From contig CAMSTY010000014.1 in NCBI GenBank assembly GCA_947063875.1, positions 1 to 60,468 of the forward strand: DNA of 60,468 bases, written 5' to 3'. Shown piece by piece: positions 15,155-23,619 of this stretch. Numbering within the stretch: the stretch's first letter is position 1; each line of letters begins with the position of its first letter. The translations under genes were made by a program, and so were the position numbers. The DNA is from an uncultured bacterium (GTDB lineage: Bacteria; Bacillota; Clostridia; Lachnospirales; Lachnospiraceae). Below the pieces are notes generated by a model. It did not search any database. It was given only the letters and a program-made list of their open reading frames with translations, and had not been told where the DNA came from.

Positions 15155-16171
15155 ATGAATATTAATGATATTGCACGAAAAGCCGGAGTGTCAACGGCAA
15201 CCGTATCCAGAGTAATCAACAACAGCAACCTGGTAAAACCCAAGACCAGGGAGAAAGTGATGAAGGTGGTGGAGGAAAGCGGATATGTTCCCAGCGCGAT
15301 CGCGAGGGGGCTGAGCATACAGACCACCTCCAATATCGGAGTGATCTTTCCGGATATTGAGAACCCGTTTTTTTCCGGGGCATTTTATGGGATTACAAAG
15401 ATTGCCGAGCAGAATCAGTACCATGTGCTCTTTTTTAACTCGGATGAGAATGTGAAGAAGGAGCAGGAGTTTTTAAGGATGGTGGAGAGCCAGCACCTGG
15501 CCGGCATTATTATCACCCCCATTGACCATTTTGCTGCAGAGACCAGGGAACTTCTGGATGGATTGGAGAAAAAGGGGATTCCGGTGGTGCTTTTAGACCG
15601 GGATATCCGGGGCGGGAAGTTCAGCATTGTCATGGCGGACAACGAGAAAGGGGCCTATCAGGCCGTCAGCCAGCTGATTTCAGAGGGGCATGAGAGAATT
15701 GCCATTATTGAGGGGAGCCCTTCCATCCGGTCCGTCTATGAGCGGTCCAAGGGATACCGGAAGGCCATGGATGACCATGAGATCCCGATCCGGGGCGAGT
15801 ACATGGTGAGAGGGGATCAGAAGTCGGATCTTGCCTATCAGATGGCCAGCCGGCTGATGGGCCTTCCCGAGCCGCCTACGGCCATTTTTACCTGCAACAA
15901 CATGATGACCTTAGGCTGCCTCCGGTATCTGACGGAGCGGGGGCTTATGATTGGCCGGGATATTTCCCTGATTGGCTTTGATGATATTGCCCCTCTGCGC
16001 GTGATTGATTTTAAGCTTTCCGTGGTGGACCGGTCGGAGGCGGAGATGGGGAAGATTGCCGTGAAGATGCTGCTGGACCGTCTGAAGACGCCGGAGGCAG
16101 AGCGGGAGACGGTGATTATGCCGGTGGAACTGATTTTGAGAGGCTCGGAGAAGCTGAAGAGAAGAAATTGA
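15155..16171 (+). CDS. LacI-family transcriptional regulator
   Basis: The 338-residue protein has a textbook LacI helix-turn-helix at its N-terminus (INDIARKAGVSTATVSRVIN, residues 3-22) with the hinge helix near 50, SAIARGLS. A periplasmic-binding-like effector domain spans about 60-330, including GVIFPDIENPFFSG and the SLIGFDD motif. It should bind a sugar or sugar phosphate and repress the flanking genes. Four palindromic sites of one type lie before the upstream epimerase-like gene, before itself, and before the ABC operon, the pattern expected of a local regulator. No ribosome site precedes the ATG, and the start is fixed by alignment with the conserved N-terminus. Confidence 0.9.
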   Translation: MNINDIARKAGVSTATVSRVINNSNLVKPKTREKVMKVVEESGYVPSAIARGLSIQTTSNIGVIFPDIENPFFSGAFYGITKIAEQNQYHVLFFNSDENVKKEQEFLRMVESQHLAGIIITPIDHFAAETRELLDGLEKKGIPVVLLDRDIRGGKFSIVMADNEKGAYQAVSQLISEGHERIAIIEGSPSIRSVYERSKGYRKAMDDHEIPIRGEYMVRGDQKSDLAYQMASRLMGLPEPPTAIFTCNNMMTLGCLRYLTERGLMIGRDISLIGFDDIAPLRVIDFKLSVVDRSEAEMGKIAVKMLLDRLKTPEAERETVIMPVELILRGSEKLKRRN

Positions 16172-16181
16172 ATAAATTTAG

Positions 16182-16213
16182 AAACCATTTCGGATCGGGA
16201 AATGGTTTTGTTT
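16182..16213 (+). terminator. Terminator after the LacI gene
   Basis: AAACCATTTC (16182-16191) pairs with GAAATGGTTT (16199-16208), followed by TGTTT. It isolates the regulator from the transporter operon. Confidence 0.75.
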
Positions 16214-16223
16214 CGGAATAAAA

Positions 16224-16341
16224 TGTAAGCGGTTGCAGTAAAATAACGTCAAAATATATATTAATATATGGATATTAGGAATAATAATATAGAAATATAA
16301 CAGAAAATAGATGAAATCGATTACAAAGTTATCGTTATAAT
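16224..16341 (+). promoter_or_regulatory. Two operators (sites 3 and 4) and promoter of the ABC operon
   Basis: TGTAAGCGGTTGCA (16224-16237) and TGAAATCGATTACA (16312-16325) match the operator consensus. The second lies just before a TATAAT at 16336-16341 whose -35 position is poor, so the repressor site would overlap the -35 region. The centres are 88 bp apart, compatible with looping. The consensus also fits a CcpA catabolite site, and the two possibilities cannot be separated by eye. Confidence 0.6.
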
Positions 16342-16457
16342 ATGGAACAAAAGGAGGCGGATGCAGAGGCGGTAAAAGGCTTGAAGAAACAGCCGGGAAA
16401 AGGCGAAAGGGGCCGGAAAAGGCGGAAATAAAGTCCAGGGAGATACAGGAGGATATC

Positions 16458-17030
16458 ATGACATTTGCAGAGAGATATAGCAGTTATGTGAGGACGGTGC
16501 TTGCGGAGCATAAGGCGGTGTTTGCCGCGCAGGATGTGGAGGAACTGGAGGGATTTATCCATGCCATCATGGAGGCGAAGCGGGTGTTTGTCGTCGGGGC
16601 GGGCAGGGAAGGGATTGCGGCAAGAAGCTTTGCCATGCGGATCATGCACCTGGGGAAGGAGACTTTCTGGCTCTGGGACGACACGACGCCTGGGATGAGG
16701 GAGGGGGATTTGTTTCTGGCTGTTGACGGGTCCGGGAGGATCGGACACATAGATTATCTGCTGGAGCAGTCCTTCCGTACGGGGGCAAAGACAGGGGTTA
16801 TCACCGGGGCGCCCGGGGAGCCGATCCCCAGGAAGGCGGATTACCTGCTTTTTGTTCCGGCGGCAGTGTATAAGGGGACAGACCCAAGAGTGGTAAAATC
16901 TGCCCAGCCTATGGGGAACCTTTTTGAGCAGCATTTATTTTTGCTGTTTGATATTGTGGTAATGCTTCTTCGGGAGGAGATGGGGCTTTCCTATGAGGAG
17001 ATGGAGAGCCGGCACCGGAATATCGAATAG
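16458..17030 (+). CDS. SIS-domain sugar isomerase (6-phospho-3-hexuloisomerase-like)
   Basis: Following AGGAGG at 16448-16453, this 190-residue cytoplasmic protein is one SIS (sugar isomerase) domain. VFVVGAGREGIAARSFAMRI near 36-56 is the phosphosugar-binding start seen in HxlB/PHI proteins, and a C-terminal QHLFLLFDIVVMLL helix follows. PHI enzymes interconvert fructose 6-phosphate and arabino-3-hexulose 6-phosphate, but many sugar operons carry SIS proteins of this size acting on other ketose phosphates. No HPS partner is adjacent. First gene of an eight-gene sugar operon. Exact substrate unknown. Confidence 0.8.
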   Translation: MTFAERYSSYVRTVLAEHKAVFAAQDVEELEGFIHAIMEAKRVFVVGAGREGIAARSFAMRIMHLGKETFWLWDDTTPGMREGDLFLAVDGSGRIGHIDYLLEQSFRTGAKTGVITGAPGEPIPRKADYLLFVPAAVYKGTDPRVVKSAQPMGNLFEQHLFLLFDIVVMLLREEMGLSYEEMESRHRNIE

Positions 17031-17099
17031 CCATTTTCATGTATCGGGAGCGGAGACGCTTTTGGATAAAACAAAAAATATATATGGAGGAAAAGGCAA

Positions 17100-18197
17100 A
17101 TGAAAAAGAGATTACTGGCAACATTGATGACGGCAGTTATGGCGGCTACGGCACTGGCCGGCTGCGGTGGCTCCTCGAATCAGGCAGGGAGTGCGTCTGG
17201 CGGGACGTCGGCGGCAGCATCGGCGGATAGTGCAGGCGGGGATTCCCAGGCCGGGGCTTCGGCGGAAGGCGGCAAGGATTACAAGATTGCCGTGGTGGTA
17301 AAGGGAAATACCAACGGCTGGTTTATCCGTATGAACGAGGGGATTGAAAAGTGGGCCGGTGAGACGGGGATCAATGCCTGGATGACGGGTCCCACGGATA
17401 CGGATTCCGCCCAGCAGATTCAGATTATCCAGGATATTATCAACCAGGATATTGATGCTCTGTGCGTGGTTCCCGTTGATCCGGCGGCTTGTGAGCCGGT
17501 TCTGCAGGAGGCGAGAGAGAAGGGCATTGTGGTAATCTGCCATGAAGGCTCCAATGTGGAAAACTGCGATTACGACATTGAGGCTTTCAATAACGCCGGT
17601 TATGGCGCCTTTATCATGGATAATCTGGCGGAACTGATGGGGGAAGAAGGGACTTATACCACCATGGTCGGCTTTTTGACCACTGCTTCTCACAATGAAT
17701 GGGCGGACGGTGCCGTGGCGCAGCAGGAGGCCCAGTATCCCAACATGACCCTGCTGGCAGACCTGCCTCGGGTGGAATCTGAGAACAACACAGAGACCGC
17801 TTATGAGAAGGCGAAAGAGGTTCTGAAGAAATATCCGGATCTGGCTGGTTTTACTGGTTCCTGCTCTGACGATACTCCTGGAATCGCACGTGCCATCAAT
17901 GAACTGGGACTGGCGGACAAGGTGCACGTGGTTGGCACCGGTATGCCCAACGAGTGCCGGGAACTGTTGAAGAACGGTTCTCTGACCTGCATTACCTTGT
18001 GGGACCCGGCAGATGCCGGCTATGCCATGTGTGAGCTGGCCCGCAAATGTCTGGACGGCGAGGAGATCGGCAGCGGTACGGACTTAGGACTGTCGGCTTA
18101 TGATAACCTGCAGGTGGATGAGAACAACGAAAGATTGCTGATGGGCAACGGATTTATTTCCGTGACCGCAGACAATGTGGATGATTACGATTTCTGA
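17100..18197 (+). CDS. Sugar ABC transporter substrate-binding lipoprotein
   Basis: The 365-residue protein has a lipoprotein signal (MKKRLLATLMTAVMAATALA, then GCGG with cysteine 22) and a Ser/Ala/Gly linker. A Peripla_BP_4 (RbsB-like) domain follows from about residue 58 (YKIAVVVKGNTNGWFIRMNE) to the end. GGAGG precedes the ATG. It captures a sugar outside the membrane for the RbsA/RbsC-type components encoded next. The sequence is closer in layout to autoinducer-2/rhamnose/xylose-type cluster B binding proteins than to maltose-type ones; ligand not determinable. The hairpin after the gene probably raises its yield relative to downstream genes. Confidence 0.9.
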   Translation: MKKRLLATLMTAVMAATALAGCGGSSNQAGSASGGTSAAASADSAGGDSQAGASAEGGKDYKIAVVVKGNTNGWFIRMNEGIEKWAGETGINAWMTGPTDTDSAQQIQIIQDIINQDIDALCVVPVDPAACEPVLQEAREKGIVVICHEGSNVENCDYDIEAFNNAGYGAFIMDNLAELMGEEGTYTTMVGFLTTASHNEWADGAVAQQEAQYPNMTLLADLPRVESENNTETAYEKAKEVLKKYPDLAGFTGSCSDDTPGIARAINELGLADKVHVVGTGMPNECRELLKNGSLTCITLWDPADAGYAMCELARKCLDGEEIGSGTDLGLSAYDNLQVDENNERLLMGNGFISVTADNVDDYDF

Positions 18198-18275
18198 TAA
18201 GGAAAATCAGGCAGAATGCTCTTTCGAGCATGCTGCATAGGGGGAATGCGCTGTAGGAGGGACCTGCAGCAGGAG

Positions 18276-18319
18276 GGGAATCCGGCACAGGAGCCGAGCA
18301 AGGCTTTTGCCGGATTCCC
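18276..18319 (+). promoter_or_regulatory. Intercistronic hairpin between binding protein and ATPase
   Basis: GGGAATCCGGCA (18276-18287) pairs perfectly with TGCCGGATTCCC (18308-18319), with a small inner stem in the 20-nt loop. No T-run follows, so it is more likely an mRNA 3'-end stabiliser or partial attenuator. That fits the usual need for excess binding protein over membrane components. Confidence 0.7.
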
Positions 18320-18361
18320 TTACAGGAGGCAACATGCTATTACGAATGCGGAGGGATAGGC

Positions 18362-19855
18362 GTGTCTGATAATATTATTAAAATTACGGGAGTAAAGAAA
18401 TATTTCGGCGGTGTTAAGGCTTTAGACGGGGTAGATCTGACGATCAAAAAGGGAGAAGTGCATTGTCTGGCCGGGGAGAATGGCTGCGGTAAGTCTACGA
18501 TTATCAATGTGATCTCCGGCTTTTATACACCGGACGCAGGAACCATTGAGATTGACGGAAAAGAATATTCCAAGCTGACCACACAGATGGCTATCGATGC
18601 CGGTGTGCAGGTCATTTATCAGGACTTGTCCGTATTTCCCAATCTGACGGTCCGGGAGAATCTTGCTCTGAATATGGAGGTGGCCGGCGGGAAAAAGTTT
18701 GTCAGTAAAAAACGTTTTCAGGAAATCGCCCTGGAGGCCATATCAAAAATCGACTTTAAAGTAGACCTGGATGAGATGGTTGAGAATCTGACGGTTGCGG
18801 ATAAGCAGCTGATCGCAATCAGCCGTGCTCTTTTAAATAATGCGAAACTGATTATTATGGACGAACCGACAACTGCGATTACCCAGAGGGAGGTCAAGAA
18901 TCTGTTTCAGGTGATCCGTGATCTTCAGAAGCAGGGGATTGCTGTTCTTTTTGTATCTCACAAGCTGGATGAGGTATTTGAGATTGCGGAGCATTTTACC
19001 ATCTTTTGCAGCGGGAAAAATGTGTTTTCCGGCAAGACAAAGGAACTGGACGAGCAGAAATTTACTTATTATATGACGGGCCGGGAGATTCAGGAGGAGG
19101 CTTTTCGGTATGTGGAAAAGCCGGGGGCGAAGACGGTCCTGGAGGTTAAGGACTTAAGCCTGGCCAATGGTTTTGCAAACTGCAGTTTTTCTTTGAAGGA
19201 GGGGGAGATTCTGGGGATTACCGGGCTTCTGGGTTCCGGCCGCACGGAATTGGCAGAGACGATTTTCGGGTATCACAAGGCAGACTCCGGAGAAATATGG
19301 ATTGACGGCAGGAAGGTGGAGATCGGAAGCGTCAAGGACGGGATAGCCAACGGTATCGGCTATGTGCCGCCGGAGCGGAATGTGCAGGGGCTTTTTATGG
19401 AGCAGTCTATTGCGGACAATATTTCCATAACCAGGTGGAAGGACCATGCCAACAGCCTGGGGTTTGTAAATGAAAAATCCATTGAAGATTCGGTGGCTCA
19501 TTGGGTGAAGGAACTGTCCATCAAGATCAACGACCCGCAGGATAATATGAAGACCCTTTCCGGAGGAAACGCTCAGAAATGTGTGCTTGCCAAGTGGCTG
19601 TCCCTGGATTTGAAGGTGCTGATTCTCAACGGGCCTACGGTGGGCGTGGATATCGGCGCAAAATACGATATTTATAAGCTGACCAAGAAGCTGGCGGGGA
19701 ATGGCCTGGCCGTGATTATCATTTCCGACGATATCCGTGAGGTTCTCTCTAACTGCAACCGTGTTCTTGTCATGAGGCAGGGGCGTCTGGCGGAAGAGCG
19801 TATGACCAGTGAACTGGATGAAGCTTCCCTTTCTGCTCTGTCTGTAGAATATTAG
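18362..19855 (+). CDS. Sugar ABC transporter ATP-binding protein (RbsA/MglA type)
   Basis: Starts at GTG 18362 behind GGAGGG; 497 residues with two ABC domains. Domain 1 (about 5-240) has Walker A GENGCGKST and Walker B IIMDEPT. Domain 2 (about 255-495) has GLLGSGRTE, where the Walker A lysine is replaced by arginine as is normal for this family, and signature LSGGNAQK. It powers import through the two permeases that follow. There are only 11 bp to the first permease gene, so they are translated as one operon. Domain layout identifies carbohydrate-uptake subfamily CUT2. Confidence 0.93.
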   Translation: MSDNIIKITGVKKYFGGVKALDGVDLTIKKGEVHCLAGENGCGKSTIINVISGFYTPDAGTIEIDGKEYSKLTTQMAIDAGVQVIYQDLSVFPNLTVRENLALNMEVAGGKKFVSKKRFQEIALEAISKIDFKVDLDEMVENLTVADKQLIAISRALLNNAKLIIMDEPTTAITQREVKNLFQVIRDLQKQGIAVLFVSHKLDEVFEIAEHFTIFCSGKNVFSGKTKELDEQKFTYYMTGREIQEEAFRYVEKPGAKTVLEVKDLSLANGFANCSFSLKEGEILGITGLLGSGRTELAETIFGYHKADSGEIWIDGRKVEIGSVKDGIANGIGYVPPERNVQGLFMEQSIADNISITRWKDHANSLGFVNEKSIEDSVAHWVKELSIKINDPQDNMKTLSGGNAQKCVLAKWLSLDLKVLILNGPTVGVDIGAKYDIYKLTKKLAGNGLAVIIISDDIREVLSNCNRVLVMRQGRLAEERMTSELDEASLSALSVEY

Positions 19856-19866
19856 GAGGATGAGTT

Positions 19867-20883
19867 ATGAATTTCAAAAGATTAACGAAAAGAACAGAGT
19901 TTTATATCGGGGTCATTATCCTTGCGTTCTGTTTGCTGGTCCAGGTGCGGAGCGGGCAGTTTTTTACCGGAAACAATATTGTAGATCTGCTTCGTTCCAT
20001 GACGATTCCCATGATGTTCTGTGTTGGCGAGATGATGGTGCTGATCTCCGGCGGTGTGGATTGTTCCTTCCCGGCCATCGCATCCTTGTCCATGTATTTT
20101 GTCTGCACAAAAATGGATGGGATGTTTGACAATCCTCTGCCCTATTTTCTGGTAGCCATGCTTCTGGGGCTGTGCATGGGGGCAATCAATGGTTTTATTG
20201 TGGCGCGGTTTAAATTTCCGGCCATGATCGTGACTCTGGGTACCAGTTCTCTGTTTTTGGGCATTATGCAGGGGGTATTGGGTTCCAGCGAGTATCCTCT
20301 GACCAGCGGCCTGTATTCTCTTGGCTCCACAAAGCTTTTGACAGCGGTGAATGCCAAATCGGGACTGACCTCGGATTTGCCGGTTCATTTTGCTTTTATG
20401 ATTATCCTGGTGGTTCTGGCCTGGCTTTTGATGAACAAAACCATGCTGGGGCGGGCAATCTATGCCGTAGGCGGCGATGAGGTTGCGGCGGCCAGGGCGG
20501 GTTTTCATGTATTTGGCACCAGGATGTTTATCTTTTGCCTTTCCGGCGCCCTCGCAGGATTTATCGGGGTATGCCGTTCCAGCATGCTTTTGACGGTCAG
20601 CCCCAACAATATGATCGGTATGGAGATGGACGTGATCGCTGCCTGTGTCCTGGGCGGTGTGTCTCTGGTTGGCGGCCGGGGTGGTATTGTGGGGGCGATC
20701 CTGGGCACGGCCCTGATGACGATCGTTTCCAACAGCCTGATTCTTCTCGGGGTTTCTACCCAGTGGTCCCGGGTGTTTACCGGTTTGATCATTATTATTG
20801 GTACTGCGGTTTCTGCGATTCAGGAGCAGCAGAGAAAGAAGAAGCTGTTTGTTACGATCTCTGACAAGGCGGAGGTGAAATGA
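19867..20883 (+). CDS. Sugar ABC transporter permease 1 (RbsC type)
   Basis: 338 residues, with TAGGAGGATG just upstream of the ATG. About nine to ten hydrophobic segments of the BPD_transp_2 family are visible, including GEMMVLISGGVDCSFPAIA near 50-70 and the cytoplasmic coupling region AVGGDEVAAARAG near 200. It forms half of the membrane channel for the CUT2 transporter, paired with the next gene. Its TGA overlaps the ATG of the partner. Confidence 0.92.
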   Translation: MNFKRLTKRTEFYIGVIILAFCLLVQVRSGQFFTGNNIVDLLRSMTIPMMFCVGEMMVLISGGVDCSFPAIASLSMYFVCTKMDGMFDNPLPYFLVAMLLGLCMGAINGFIVARFKFPAMIVTLGTSSLFLGIMQGVLGSSEYPLTSGLYSLGSTKLLTAVNAKSGLTSDLPVHFAFMIILVVLAWLLMNKTMLGRAIYAVGGDEVAAARAGFHVFGTRMFIFCLSGALAGFIGVCRSSMLLTVSPNNMIGMEMDVIAACVLGGVSLVGGRGGIVGAILGTALMTIVSNSLILLGVSTQWSRVFTGLIIIIGTAVSAIQEQQRKKKLFVTISDKAEVK

Positions 20884-21893
20884 TGAATAAGGAAAAATTA
20901 TCCATTGATATGAGAATGTTTATGAGAGACGCCAATTTCTTCAGGCTCTTTGTGGTGTTTATTGTGGTGTTTGCCATCTGTACGGCCCTGAAGGGGAGCC
21001 AGTTTCTGAATCTGGGCAACTTCCAGTCCATGATGAAGCAGTTTCCGGAGTATGGCCTTTTGGCGGTGGCGATTTCCCTGGCCCTGCTGATCGGCGGGAT
21101 TGACTTAAGCGCTGTTTACATAGCAAATTTAAGCGCCATTATTGCGGGAAAATTCCTGCTGTCCATGACAGGGGCGGATACGGCGGAAGGAACCGTCTAT
21201 ATGATGATTTTTGCCAGTTTTGGCGTGGCGGTGATTGTGGGCGCGGTGGCAGGGGGATTAAACGGCTACCTGATTTCCGGGTTCGGGATTCCGGCCATGC
21301 TGGCCACTCTGGGAACCCAGTCTCTGTTCTGGGGCCTGGGAGTGGTGATTACCGGCGGTTCCAGCATGAGCGGATTTCCCAAGCCCCTGGCTTCTATGAT
21401 TAATAAATCCATTGGCGTGGTTCCGGTCACGGTGATTCTGTTTATTGTAGCTTCGCTTCTTGCCGGCCTGGCGGTGTCCCGGATGGTCCTGGGGCGGCAG
21501 ATGAAGATGTACGGTACCAACAACAGGGCCACCACCTATGCGGGGCTTAACAACAGGAAACTGGTCATTACCACTCATGTGATCGCTGGTGTTTTAGCTG
21601 CTCTGTCCGGGATTATCATGTGGGGGCGCTACAGTTCCTGTAAGGCGGACAACGGCTCCAGCTATACCATGCAGGCGATCCTGATTGCCGTTATGGGAGG
21701 CGTCAGCCCCAACGGCGGCAAAGGAAATATTCAGGGGGTTGTGCTGGCGGTCCTGATTATTCAGATGGTGTCCAGTGTGCTGAATATGTTTAACAATATT
21801 CCGACGGCCTGCCGTCAGATCATCTGGGGCGGATTGCTGCTGGTGGTGATGATTTTCAATTATGTGGTGAATAACCGTTCCAAGCGTCACTGA
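20880..21893 (+). CDS. Sugar ABC transporter permease 2 (RbsC type)
   Basis: Tandem ATGs at 20880 and 20883 follow GGAGGTGA; either can be used and the product is 336-337 residues. It belongs to the same BPD_transp_2 family as the preceding permease, with LIGGIDLSAVYIANLSAII near 70-90 and MYGTNNRATTYAGLN in the coupling loop. Two different permeases suggest a heterodimeric channel, as in AI-2, xylose-like or erythritol-like CUT2 systems. Stop-start overlap with the upstream gene indicates translational coupling. Confidence 0.92.
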   Translation: MMNKEKLSIDMRMFMRDANFFRLFVVFIVVFAICTALKGSQFLNLGNFQSMMKQFPEYGLLAVAISLALLIGGIDLSAVYIANLSAIIAGKFLLSMTGADTAEGTVYMMIFASFGVAVIVGAVAGGLNGYLISGFGIPAMLATLGTQSLFWGLGVVITGGSSMSGFPKPLASMINKSIGVVPVTVILFIVASLLAGLAVSRMVLGRQMKMYGTNNRATTYAGLNNRKLVITTHVIAGVLAALSGIIMWGRYSSCKADNGSSYTMQAILIAVMGGVSPNGGKGNIQGVVLAVLIIQMVSSVLNMFNNIPTACRQIIWGGLLLVVMIFNYVVNNRSKRH

Positions 21894-21990
21894 TGTGTTG
21901 TTGACGGAGACGGTAAATTGGATGTTTTCTAAATTGCTAAAGACAGAAATCCTGGGAATTAGGGAGAATCAGTAAGAACGGCGGGATAAA

Positions 21991-22653
21991 ATGAAGATTT
22001 ATGATATTGCGGACCCTGCTTTTGGCAGATATGGGTCAATTGTGGAGGGTTATGATTTTTCGGAACTTCTGACGGTAATGGAGAAAAAGCTCATTCCGGA
22101 GACGGTGGAATATGTTGCCAGCGATCCTGAGTTGGAAAAACTGCCGGTTTTCAGGGAATTTGCGGACAGCTTTTACGGAGGATTGCCGGCGGAACTGGGA
22201 TACTGTATGGGCCACAATCAGAAGCTGAATGCCCTGGAGTATCACAGGGGTTCGGAGGTGAATATTTCCGTAACGGATTATATTGTGATGATCGGGCGGA
22301 TGCAGGATCTGGAGGAACATTTTTATTATGATACCGCAAAGGTGGAAGCGTTTTATGTTCCAGCGGGACTGGCGGTAGAGTTTTATGCTACCACCCTTCA
22401 CTATTGCGCCTGCCATGTGCAGGAGAGAGGCTACAGCCATGCCACCTTTTTGCTCAAGGGGACCAACTGTCCGTTGGAGGAGGGGTTTGTGCCTTCGACG
22501 GAAGAAGACCGGCTTCTTGGGGCCAGGAATAAGTGGCTGCTGGTGCATCAGGAAGGTGGTTTTGACAAGACATTTCCTGTAAAGCTGAGGGGCGAAAATC
22601 CTGCAATCGGTCAGTCGGACTGGAAGGTGAGGGAAAGATGGAGAGAAAAGTAG
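21991..22653 (+). CDS. DUF4867-family protein
   Basis: The 220-residue cytoplasmic protein (MKIYDIADPAFGRYGSIVEG) matches the DUF4867 pattern: GHNQKLNALEYHRGSEVNIS near 75-95 and a cupin-like FYVPAGLAVEFYATTLHYCA near 120-140. His, Glu and Cys residues there could hold a metal. DUF4867 proteins usually sit in sugar catabolic operons and are suspected isomerases, but no activity is established to my knowledge. The ribosome site is weak (GGCGGG), so its level may be lower than its neighbours. The end overlaps the kinase gene by 16 nt. Confidence 0.75.
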   Translation: MKIYDIADPAFGRYGSIVEGYDFSELLTVMEKKLIPETVEYVASDPELEKLPVFREFADSFYGGLPAELGYCMGHNQKLNALEYHRGSEVNISVTDYIVMIGRMQDLEEHFYYDTAKVEAFYVPAGLAVEFYATTLHYCACHVQERGYSHATFLLKGTNCPLEEGFVPSTEEDRLLGARNKWLLVHQEGGFDKTFPVKLRGENPAIGQSDWKVRERWREK

Positions 22654-23561
22654 TGGTAATCGGCAGCCTGAACTATGATGTGTGCCTGAAGCAGGATCAC
22701 ATTCCGGAGGAGGGCGAAACCTGTTTTGCAGACCAGGTGGAGTATTGCAGCGGCGGCAAAGGGGCGAACCAGGCAGTGCAGGCGGCTAAACTGGGAGTAA
22801 ATACCTACATGGTTGGCTGCGTTGGTTCGGACAGCCAGGGGGGATTCCTGAAGGAGAATATTGAACAATACGGGGTGCGCACGGATTTTTTGAAAATAGT
22901 GGAGGGAAGCAGCGGAATGTCTGTGGCCCAGTCTCTCTACGACGGCGGTGTAAGGGGTTCCGTGGTGAAGGGGGCCAATGACCAGGTGTCAAAGGAGGAC
23001 GTGGATGCCCTGAAGGGGTTTTTGAAGCCGGGAGACCTTGCGGTTTTTCAGCTGGAGATTCCGATTCCGGTGGTGGAGTATGGGATTTCCTTCTGTAAGG
23101 AGCAGGGGTGCTATGTGATTTTAAATGGCGCGCCGGCAGCGCCGCTGGCAGAGGAGGCTTTAAGACAGGTTGATCTCTTTATTGTCAATGAGGTGGAAGC
23201 GGGATTTTACTGCGGATCTGAGATTCTGACGGAAAAGGCGGCTGAAGAGGAAATCCGAAAAATGGCGGCAGACCTGGATAATGTGTGTATCTACACTCTG
23301 GGAAAGGCGGGGGCGGTGGTATGTGAGGGTGAGAAATGTGAGTTCGTTCCCCCTAAAAAGGTACGGGCGGTGGAGTCTACGGGAGCCGGCGATTCTTTTA
23401 TCGGAGGACTCTGTTATGGGATTGTCCATGATATGAATATCTTTGAGGCGGCCAGATTTGCCACCTGCTGCAGTGCAAGAACCGTGTGTAAGACGGGAGG
23501 CCAGCCAGCCATGCCGGCGTTGGAGGAGGTTTTGGAATTGTATCAGGAAACTGTTGTCTGA
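22638..23561 (+). CDS. PfkB-family (ribokinase-like) sugar kinase
   Basis: 307 residues; the start at 22638 lies inside the end of the previous gene and follows GGTGAGGG. The two PfkB signatures are present: GGKGANQAVQAAKLG near 37-51 and STGAGDSFIGG near 245-256 with the catalytic aspartate. It phosphorylates the imported sugar, or its isomer, with ATP. The N-terminal GSLNYDV and the GGKGAN form are shared with ribokinase, so a pentose or 6-deoxy/keto-hexose is plausible. Substrate not determined. Confidence 0.9.
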   Translation: MERKVVVIGSLNYDVCLKQDHIPEEGETCFADQVEYCSGGKGANQAVQAAKLGVNTYMVGCVGSDSQGGFLKENIEQYGVRTDFLKIVEGSSGMSVAQSLYDGGVRGSVVKGANDQVSKEDVDALKGFLKPGDLAVFQLEIPIPVVEYGISFCKEQGCYVILNGAPAAPLAEEALRQVDLFIVNEVEAGFYCGSEILTEKAAEEEIRKMAADLDNVCIYTLGKAGAVVCEGEKCEFVPPKKVRAVESTGAGDSFIGGLCYGIVHDMNIFEAARFATCCSARTVCKTGGQPAMPALEEVLELYQETVV

Positions 23562-23619
23562 GCTTGGCATAGCCGTTAGGACGGGGTTTCGCAATGCAAG
23601 GAAAGGTGGATGGAAAGAG

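Noticed and set aside
16342..16431. 29-codon ORF just after the TATAAT of the ABC operon
   Set aside because: The ATG falls at the predicted transcript start with no ribosome site; the Lys/Arg/Gly-rich product looks like leader sequence rather than a peptide gene.
23443..23619. Upstream extension of the TIM-barrel isomerase
   Set aside because: It lies within the kinase gene in another frame and has no similarity to the family; the start at 23620 has a ribosome site.
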